Positions 6,148 to 11,026 of a stretch of DNA of 11,026 nt are shown here, piece after piece; the first letter of the stretch is position 1; every line of letters begins with the position of its first letter. Under the pieces are notes generated by a model. It made no database searches, was not told the DNA's origin, and saw nothing but the letters and a program-made list of their open reading frames with translations. The stretch is from Nitrospira sp. ST-bin4 (lineage in GTDB: Bacteria; Nitrospirota; Nitrospiria; Nitrospirales; Nitrospiraceae): positions 419 through 11,444 of the forward strand of contig MSXM01000021.1 of assembly GCA_002083565.1 (NCBI GenBank), written 5' to 3'. Both the position numbers and the translations under genes were made by a program.

Positions 6148-6267
6148 CTATCCTTTTTTCCCGCGCTTTGCGGCTGCCCGTCGGGTCTTCACCAGCGTCT
6201 TCATCCGCTTCACATTCTTCCGATGCTTCCGTCTCGTCTTCCGATCTTTCTCACGTCCTCGTGGCAT
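6148..6267 (-). CDS. Tiny, extremely basic protein (39 residues), possibly ribosome- or nucleic-acid-associated
   Basis: An ATG at 6265-6267 opens 39 codons ending in TAG (6148-6150). The protein starts MPRGREKDRKTRRKHRK and ends AAAKRGKKG. Twenty of its 39 residues are Lys or Arg and only two are acidic. The ribosome binding site is strong: AGGGAG (minus strand, 6273-6278) lies 5 nt before the ATG. A plausible promoter lies about 50 bp upstream. The composition is like small ribosomal proteins (bTHX, bS22) or AURKAIP1/COX24-domain peptides, but I cannot assign it to any of them. Binding to RNA or the ribosome is inferred from charge alone. It is divergent from valS, which suits a translation-related role, and convergent with the receiver gene, 22 bp away. 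The ribosome binding site and composition make a real gene likely. Confidence 0.7.
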   Translation of the reverse strand: MPRGREKDRKTRRKHRKNVKRMKTLVKTRRAAAKRGKKG

Positions 6268-6313
6268 ACCGACTCCCTACAATAAAAGTGATGGGCCCCT
6301 GCCTGACCGCGAT

Positions 6314-6342
6314 GGTATAACACAGCCTCGGCAGGGTCACAA
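6314..6342 (-). promoter_or_regulatory. Candidate promoter for the 39-residue basic protein
   Basis: On the minus strand TTGTGA (6337-6342) is followed after 17 bp by TATACC (6314-6319). Each box matches the consensus at four of six bases, with ideal spacing. Transcription would begin near 6307, about 40 nt before the start codon and upstream of its strong ribosome binding site. Confidence 0.4.
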
Positions 6343-6343
6343 G

Positions 6344-6376
6344 CTGTGCGGCCATGCCATTTGCTGTGCCGCACAG
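6344..6376. promoter_or_regulatory. Perfect 9-bp dyad between the divergent small gene and valS
   Basis: CTGTGCGGC (6344-6352) and GCCGCACAG (6368-6376) are exact reverse complements separated by 15 bases. The dyad sits between the two proposed divergent promoters and overlaps the -35 region of the valS side. It could be an operator for a dimeric regulator or an RNA hairpin if transcription starts further upstream. No T-box features (specifier loop, antiterminator) are seen. The function is inferred. Confidence 0.4.
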
Positions 6377-6388
6377 ACATGTTAAGAT
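6361..6388 (+). promoter_or_regulatory. Weak candidate promoter for the valS operon
   Basis: TTGCTG (6361-6366) and TAAGAT (6383-6388) are 16 bp apart and match consensus at three and four of six bases. The start would lie near 6395, giving a leader of only about 20 nt, and no convincing ribosome binding site precedes the valS ATG. The assignment is tentative. Confidence 0.25.
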
Positions 6389-6415
6389 GCCCGCCTGTTC
6401 GATCGGCAACCGTCC

Positions 6416-9157
6416 ATGACCACACCGCAACTCGACAAGTCCTACGACCCCAAAACCGTCGAATCCCGCTGGTATCAGCTCTGGAATGAGCGAGGCTATT
6501 TCCATGCGTCCCCCGATCACGCCGGCGCCCCCTATTGCATCGTCATTCCTCCGCCGAATGTGACCGGCTCGCTCCACGTCGGTCATGCGTTGAACCATTC
6601 GCTCCAGGACATCTTGATCCGGTGGCGGCGCATGCAAGGCCGCAACGTGCTCTGGCTCCCCGGCACTGATCACGCCGGTATTGCCACGCAGAACGTGGTG
6701 GAAAAACAACTGATGGCCGAAGGCCTCTCGCGGGAATCCCTTGGACGCGATCAGTTCATCGAGCGTGTCTGGAACTGGAAGGCGACATCGGGGAATACGA
6801 TCGTCAGCCAGCAGAAGCAGCTCGGCGAATCCTGCGACTGGGACCGTTTGCGCTTCACCATGGACGAAGGCTTATCCAAGGCCGTCATCGAGGTCTTCGT
6901 GCGCCTGTATGAAGACGGCCTGATCTACCGTGGCGAGCGACTCATCAATTGGTGCCCGCGGTGCCTGACCGCCCTCTCCGACATCGAAGTGGAACACGAG
7001 GAGGTAAAGGGAAAACTTTACCATCTCCGTTACCCCCTGGCTGACGATCCCGGCGATGCACTCATCGTCGCCACGACCAGGCCGGAAACGATGCTGGGAG
7101 ACACGGCCGTCGCCGTACATCCGGACGATCCTCGCTATCGGCATCTGATCGGGAAAAAGGTCCTGCTTCCATTGACGACACGTCAGATTCCCATCGTGGG
7201 TGATTCGATCCTGGTGGATCTCGAATTCGGCACCGGCGCGGTGAAGATCACACCGGCACATGACTTCAACGATTACGAAGCAGGCGAACGACATGCCCTG
7301 GGACGGTTGGCCATTCTGGATCATCATGCGCGGATCGACCCTGTCGGTCTGCAGCACGCACTGGTCGAGCCGCAATTTATCGACATGTTGAAAGGGCTTC
7401 CAGTCGCGAAGGCCCGTCCGAAAGTCGAAGACCTCCTGCGCGAACGAGGCTCGCTGACCAATATCGAAGACCACAAGATGGCAGTGGGAAAATGCTACCG
7501 CTGCAAAACGGTGGTGGAACCCTATTTGTCTCCCCAGTGGTTCGTCAAGATTCAACCGTTGGCTCAGCCGGCGATTGAAGCTGTCGAGACCGGAAAAATT
7601 CGGATCATTCCCGAAGGCTGGACCAACAACTATCTTGGCTGGATGCGGGACATCAAAGATTGGTGCATCTCCCGCCAAATCTGGTGGGGGCATCAGATTC
7701 CGGCCTGGTACTGCCTCGCCTGCAACGCACAACAGATCGTCACCGTGGACAATCGAACCGTCGTACTGCAAGGCGCCAAGCCGATCGTCTCGAAGACAAC
7801 TCCTGCTCGCTGTCCTGCCTGTGGCGGTCAACAACTGCGACGCGATGCCGACGTGCTCGATACCTGGTTTTCGTCTGCCCTCTGGCCCTTTTCGACGCTG
7901 GGATGGCCGGATCAGACACCTGAACTCAAAACCTATTATCCGACCTCTACGTTGGTCACCGGCCTCGATATTCTGTTCTTCTGGGTGGCCCGGATGATTA
8001 TGATGGGTCTGAAGTTCATGGGCGATGTGCCGTTCAAGGACGTCTATATCCACGCCTTGGTCCGGGATGCCGAGGGCCAGAAGATGAGCAAGTCAAAAGG
8101 CAACGTGATCGACCCGCTTCACGTCATGAATCAATTCGGCACCGATGCGCTGCGATTCACACTGGCATCGATGGCCTCGCCCGGACGCGACATCAAGCTG
8201 GCGGAAGAACGGATCGAGGGGTATCGCAACTTTGCCAACAAGATCTGGAATGCCGCGCGCTTCGGCCTGATGTATCTCGACGGGACACGCACCGCCCTTC
8301 CTCCGGCACAACGAACCTTCCCCGACCGGTGGATCCTGAGCCGCCTGGACCAGACGATTCACACCGTCACGTCGGAGCTGGAATCCTACCGGTTTGATCG
8401 CGCCGCCGGGACGCTCTACCACTTTATCTGGCACGAGTACTGTGATTGGTATCTGGAATTGATCAAGCCTGTGTTGCAGGACCCCGCACACTCCGATGGG
8501 CCAGGCACCAGACAGACGCTGGTCGAGACACTCGAAACGACGATGCGGCTGCTGCATCCTTTCATGCCTTTTATTACCGAAGAGATCTGGCAGACCATTC
8601 CACATGAAGGAGACAGCATCGTCCTCCAGAACTATCCGGTTTCAAACCACACCTGGTCATCACCCGATGCAGAACGGCAGTTTGCGCTGCTCGAACAGAC
8701 CGTTGGACTCATCCGCACCGGCCGGGTTCTGTTGAATTATCCGCCGGGACAGCACATTCCGTTTTATATCGACCATGATGACCGGAATAGACATGAGCAG
8801 CTCCATCAAATCCAGCAACACCTGGCTCACCTAAGCCGTGGCGAAGCCGCCATTACTGCGTCGAAGGATTGGTCGTCGGTGAAACTGCTGCGGCTCGTCA
8901 CAGAAGGTCTTTCTGTCGGAATCACGGTCTCCGGCGATGTCGATCTGCACAAAGCGCTCGACCGCTTGGCGAAACAACTCGGGGAGAACGACAAGGAATC
9001 TCAACGGCTGAACGGCAAACTGAACAATGCAGAGTTCGTGTCGAAGGCCCCGCCGGAGGTCATCACCGAGCACCAGGAACGGGTACGGACGATGGCCCGT
9101 GACCGTGAGCTCCTGGCCGGCAGCGCACAGCAGTTGCGCACCATGCTGGGAACCTGA
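6416..9157 (+). CDS. valS: Valine--tRNA ligase
   Basis: The product has 913 residues, full length for a bacterial class Ia enzyme. It attaches valine to tRNA-Val in the cytoplasm and edits mischarged threonine. HVGH (54-57) is the HIGH motif and KMSKS lies at 556-560. The editing (CP1) insert carries TTRPETMLGD near 220. Two zinc sites are implied by Cys pairs 180/183 with 360/363, and 433/436 with 466/469, an arrangement known from the Thermus thermophilus enzyme. GTDHAGIATQ and the DTWFSSALWPFSTLGWP stretch before KMSKS are typical of ValRS. The anticodon-binding region and the C-terminal coiled-coil arm (about 845-913) are complete. The ATG is chosen because LDKSYDPKTVE follows at the normal distance, although the ribosome binding site is poor. 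It is the first gene of an operon with nadC and birA. Confidence 0.97.
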   Translation: MTTPQLDKSYDPKTVESRWYQLWNERGYFHASPDHAGAPYCIVIPPPNVTGSLHVGHALNHSLQDILIRWRRMQGRNVLWLPGTDHAGIATQNVVEKQLMAEGLSRESLGRDQFIERVWNWKATSGNTIVSQQKQLGESCDWDRLRFTMDEGLSKAVIEVFVRLYEDGLIYRGERLINWCPRCLTALSDIEVEHEEVKGKLYHLRYPLADDPGDALIVATTRPETMLGDTAVAVHPDDPRYRHLIGKKVLLPLTTRQIPIVGDSILVDLEFGTGAVKITPAHDFNDYEAGERHALGRLAILDHHARIDPVGLQHALVEPQFIDMLKGLPVAKARPKVEDLLRERGSLTNIEDHKMAVGKCYRCKTVVEPYLSPQWFVKIQPLAQPAIEAVETGKIRIIPEGWTNNYLGWMRDIKDWCISRQIWWGHQIPAWYCLACNAQQIVTVDNRTVVLQGAKPIVSKTTPARCPACGGQQLRRDADVLDTWFSSALWPFSTLGWPDQTPELKTYYPTSTLVTGLDILFFWVARMIMMGLKFMGDVPFKDVYIHALVRDAEGQKMSKSKGNVIDPLHVMNQFGTDALRFTLASMASPGRDIKLAEERIEGYRNFANKIWNAARFGLMYLDGTRTALPPAQRTFPDRWILSRLDQTIHTVTSELESYRFDRAAGTLYHFIWHEYCDWYLELIKPVLQDPAHSDGPGTRQTLVETLETTMRLLHPFMPFITEEIWQTIPHEGDSIVLQNYPVSNHTWSSPDAERQFALLEQTVGLIRTGRVLLNYPPGQHIPFYIDHDDRNRHEQLHQIQQHLAHLSRGEAAITASKDWSSVKLLRLVTEGLSVGITVSGDVDLHKALDRLAKQLGENDKESQRLNGKLNNAEFVSKAPPEVITEHQERVRTMARDRELLAGSAQQLRTMLGT

Positions 9158-9160
9158 CCG

Positions 9161-10030
9161 ATGGTACAGCTTCCCGCCGCAGACATCCGCCGCGCCGTTC
9201 GGCTTGGATTAGAAGAGGACCTCGGACAAGGCGATGTGACCACCGCCGCCCTTTTCCCGAAACCGGTTCCTGCCCGCGCTGAAATCATCGCCCAGCAGCC
9301 GATCGTCGTGGCGGGACTGGCCGCAGCCGTGCAAACATTTCTCGGGGTCGATCCGACCCTCACGCTCACAGTCGTACGGCGGGACGGCGAACAAGCCAGG
9401 ACCGGCGAGCCGATCCTATCCATCGCCGGTGACGGGCGAGCCATCCTGCAGGCGGAACGGGTCGCGCTGAATTTTCTCCAGCATCTCTCCGGGATCGCCA
9501 CACTGACACACCGGTTCTGTCGCGCGGTCAAGGGCCGTTCCATCGACATTATGGATACGCGAAAAACATGGCCCGGCTGGCGAGCCATTCAAAAATGGGC
9601 TGTCGCGCTCGGCGGCGGCGTGAATCACCGGATGTCGCTGGGAGACGGGATGTTGATCAAAGACAATCATCTGGCGCTTCTCAATCGAGGCCCGCAGACG
9701 GTTCGCGCGGCATGCCGGTTAGCCAAAACATACAAGCCCGGCACCATGCCGGTCATCGTCGAAGCAGAATCTCTCTCCGAAGTTCGGCAGGCCCTCGCCG
9801 GCAAAGCCGATATCATTCTCCTGGATAACATGACGCCCGCCATGGTGCGCCGCGCAGTCACGCTCATCAAGGGCCGCGCAGTCATCGAAGTCTCCGGCGG
9901 TATTACCATGAAGAATGTCCGGGCCATGGCAGCGATGGGAATCGATCGGATCTCGATCGGCGCGCTGACCCACTCTGCACCGGCGGTGGCGTTAAGCCTG
10001 GTCATGACCCGGACAGGCCGTCGGCGCTGA
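9161..10030 (+). CDS. nadC: Nicotinate-nucleotide pyrophosphorylase (carboxylating), quinolinate phosphoribosyltransferase
   Basis: The product has 289 residues, the normal length. It converts quinolinate and phosphoribosyl pyrophosphate to nicotinate mononucleotide, CO2 and pyrophosphate, the committed step of de novo NAD synthesis. EEDLGQGDVTT (18-28) marks the N-terminal domain. The barrel carries DTRKT (132-136), GGGVNHR (151-157), GDGMLIKDNH (161-170), VEAES (200-204), LLDNM (220-224) and VSGG (244-247), covering the Arg, His, Lys, Glu and Asp positions that bind quinolinate and phosphoribosyl pyrophosphate. The ATG lies 3 nt after the valS stop, so translation is probably coupled; GGGAA inside the end of valS may serve as the ribosome site. 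No partner nadA or nadB is in the window. The NAD product feeds the sirtuin reaction and many others, but no specific link is implied. Confidence 0.96.
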   Translation: MVQLPAADIRRAVRLGLEEDLGQGDVTTAALFPKPVPARAEIIAQQPIVVAGLAAAVQTFLGVDPTLTLTVVRRDGEQARTGEPILSIAGDGRAILQAERVALNFLQHLSGIATLTHRFCRAVKGRSIDIMDTRKTWPGWRAIQKWAVALGGGVNHRMSLGDGMLIKDNHLALLNRGPQTVRAACRLAKTYKPGTMPVIVEAESLSEVRQALAGKADIILLDNMTPAMVRRAVTLIKGRAVIEVSGGITMKNVRAMAAMGIDRISIGALTHSAPAVALSLVMTRTGRRR

Positions 10031-10033
10031 GCC

Positions 10034-10870
10034 ATGCCGCTCTCTGCTCCTCTCACACTCGATAATATTCGCAGCACCTTGGCGACCACCGCGTTGGGAC
10101 AGTGCCTCTACCTGCATCAGGAACTCCCCTCGACCAATTCCGAAGCCCTGGCACTGGCCCACGCAGGCGCCGCCCACGGAACCGTCGTCGTAGCTGAAAG
10201 CCAATCGGCTGGAAAAGGCCGGCGGACACGCACCTGGTACTCTCCTCCCGGCGCCAATATCTATTGTTCTGTCGTTGTCCGTGGAATCGGACCGGAGTGT
10301 GCGCTGGCTGAATGGCTGTCATGGGTCCCGCTGACCAGCGCCCTGGCGGCGGCAGAAGCAGTCCAGACAGTCACGTCGCTGTCGGTCTCCTTGAAGTGGC
10401 CGAACGACCTGCTGTTGCATGAACGGAAAGTCGGCGGCATTCTCTGTGAGAGTTCTCATGTCTCCGCCGCAGACCCGACCGTCGTGATCGGAATCGGCCT
10501 CAATGTGAATATGCCGCATGAGTCTTTCCCCGACGAACTGCGTTCGATCGCGACATCCTTATTCGAAGTCGCACGTCATCCAATCGACAGAAACCGGCTC
10601 ATCGCTCAGCTGTTATTCGAACTTGAACAGGGCCTGAATGAGCTGCGCTCCCACGGATCTGAACGGTTGCGCCGGGCCTATACTGCTCGCTGCAGCACAC
10701 TCGGCAGGCGCGTGCGTGCGCTCATAGGGCCTGAGCAGGAACTGCTCGGCATGGCTGAATCCATCTCCACCGACGGCGCACTGCAAATCCGGCCCACATC
10801 CCCGGCTCCGGCAGGCCCGCCGCTCATCGGCATTCGCGCAGCTGATGTGATTCATCTCAGCCGGCTCTAA
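10034..10870 (+). CDS. birA: Biotin--[acetyl-CoA-carboxylase] ligase, without DNA-binding domain
   Basis: The product has 278 residues. It activates biotin as biotinyl-AMP and attaches it to the carboxyl carrier protein of acetyl-CoA carboxylase. STN (33-35), the biotin/AMP loop GKGRRTRTW (60-68), KWPNDLLL (121-128), KVGGILCE (132-139) with catalytic Lys132, and GIGLNVN (about 172-178) are present, followed by a small C-terminal domain. The N-terminal winged helix of E. coli BirA is absent, so this is a group I ligase that cannot repress biotin genes. The AMP loop differs from GRGRRGR of E. coli: Lys replaces the first Arg, which is common, and Thr65 replaces the second-to-last Gly, which is less usual. 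The ATG lies 3 nt after the nadC stop, the same spacing as valS to nadC, supporting one operon. Confidence 0.94.
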   Translation: MPLSAPLTLDNIRSTLATTALGQCLYLHQELPSTNSEALALAHAGAAHGTVVVAESQSAGKGRRTRTWYSPPGANIYCSVVVRGIGPECALAEWLSWVPLTSALAAAEAVQTVTSLSVSLKWPNDLLLHERKVGGILCESSHVSAADPTVVIGIGLNVNMPHESFPDELRSIATSLFEVARHPIDRNRLIAQLLFELEQGLNELRSHGSERLRRAYTARCSTLGRRVRALIGPEQELLGMAESISTDGALQIRPTSPAPAGPPLIGIRAADVIHLSRL

Positions 10871-10931
10871 AAAATCTTTTTTTGACTCCTGTGCCCACCA
10901 CAGATATCAAGGCTTTGAGGCGACACCAACG

Positions 10932-11026
10932 AACACGCAGGATGCTCAAAAAGGCCTCTGATCTCACCCTCCCGCCCCGGTGCGCCAAGACGCCCCGTTC
11001 CACAGGCAAGGCCGCAGCGAGCGAAG
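10932..11026. repeat. Probable dispersed intergenic repeat, cut by the window end
   Basis: After birA the sequence stops looking like gene sequence. The blocks ACACGCAGGATGCTCAAAAA (10933-10952) and CAAGGCCGCAGCGAGCGAAG (11007-11026) match what I recall as a high-copy intergenic sequence in Nitrospira-type genomes, where they occur with variable spacers. This is from memory and not confirmed by search. There is no second copy in the window. The short ORF from ATG 10942 runs through it and is not supported as a gene. Between birA and this block (10871-10931) I see only a weak dyad, CTGTG (10889-10893) with CACAG (10899-10903), and an A-run followed by a T-run at 10869-10883. Confidence 0.45.

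Noticed and set aside
6344..6376. T-box leader for valS
   Set aside because: Only a simple dyad is present; there is no specifier loop, antiterminator or terminator, and T-boxes are mainly found in Firmicutes.
6872..8053. 393-codon minus-strand ORF inside valS
   Set aside because: valS is complete and fully conserved on the plus strand; the antisense ORF is a product of GC-rich codon use and resembles no known protein.
10869..10883. Intrinsic terminator after birA
   Set aside because: Six A, TC and seven T form no GC stem or proper loop. The CTGTG/CACAG dyad at 10889-10903 has no T-run after it. Neither is convincing.

Overview
The window is GC-rich, densely coding bacterial chromosome. No rRNA, tRNA, CRISPR array, transposase or phage gene was found. 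Protein style, gene order and the short dispersed repeats at both ends suggest a Nitrospira-type member of the Nitrospirota. This assignment rests on recalled similarity, not on a search.

Left part (1-3346): four minus-strand genes read leftward from an extended -10 promoter near 3290. They are a PanE-type 2-dehydropantoate 2-reductase with an unusual sulfite-oxidase-like C-terminal domain, a small membrane-anchored protein, an SGNH-family hydrolase and, after a 242-bp gap, a four-helix membrane protein. Two REP-like elements sharing a 24-bp core in opposite orientation flank the last gene.

Middle part (3347-6267): a class III sirtuin (plus strand) overlaps, stop to stop, a HAD hydrolase (minus strand). 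Divergent from the HAD gene is a 400-residue protein with a response-regulator receiver domain, a low-complexity Ala/Ser/Pro linker and a helical C-terminal half containing tandem repeats. A very small gene for a 39-residue, extremely basic protein follows on the minus strand.

Right part (6416-10870): valS, nadC and birA form a tight plus-strand operon with 3-nt gaps (valine tRNA charging, NAD synthesis, biotin attachment). The window ends in what looks like another copy of a dispersed intergenic repeat.

Most of this is housekeeping or accessory metabolism. The points most worth a second look are the PanE plus molybdopterin-enzyme-like fusion, the receiver protein with its helical repeat tail, the 39-residue basic protein, and the repeat elements. 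I see no clear evidence for a wholly new multi-gene system.
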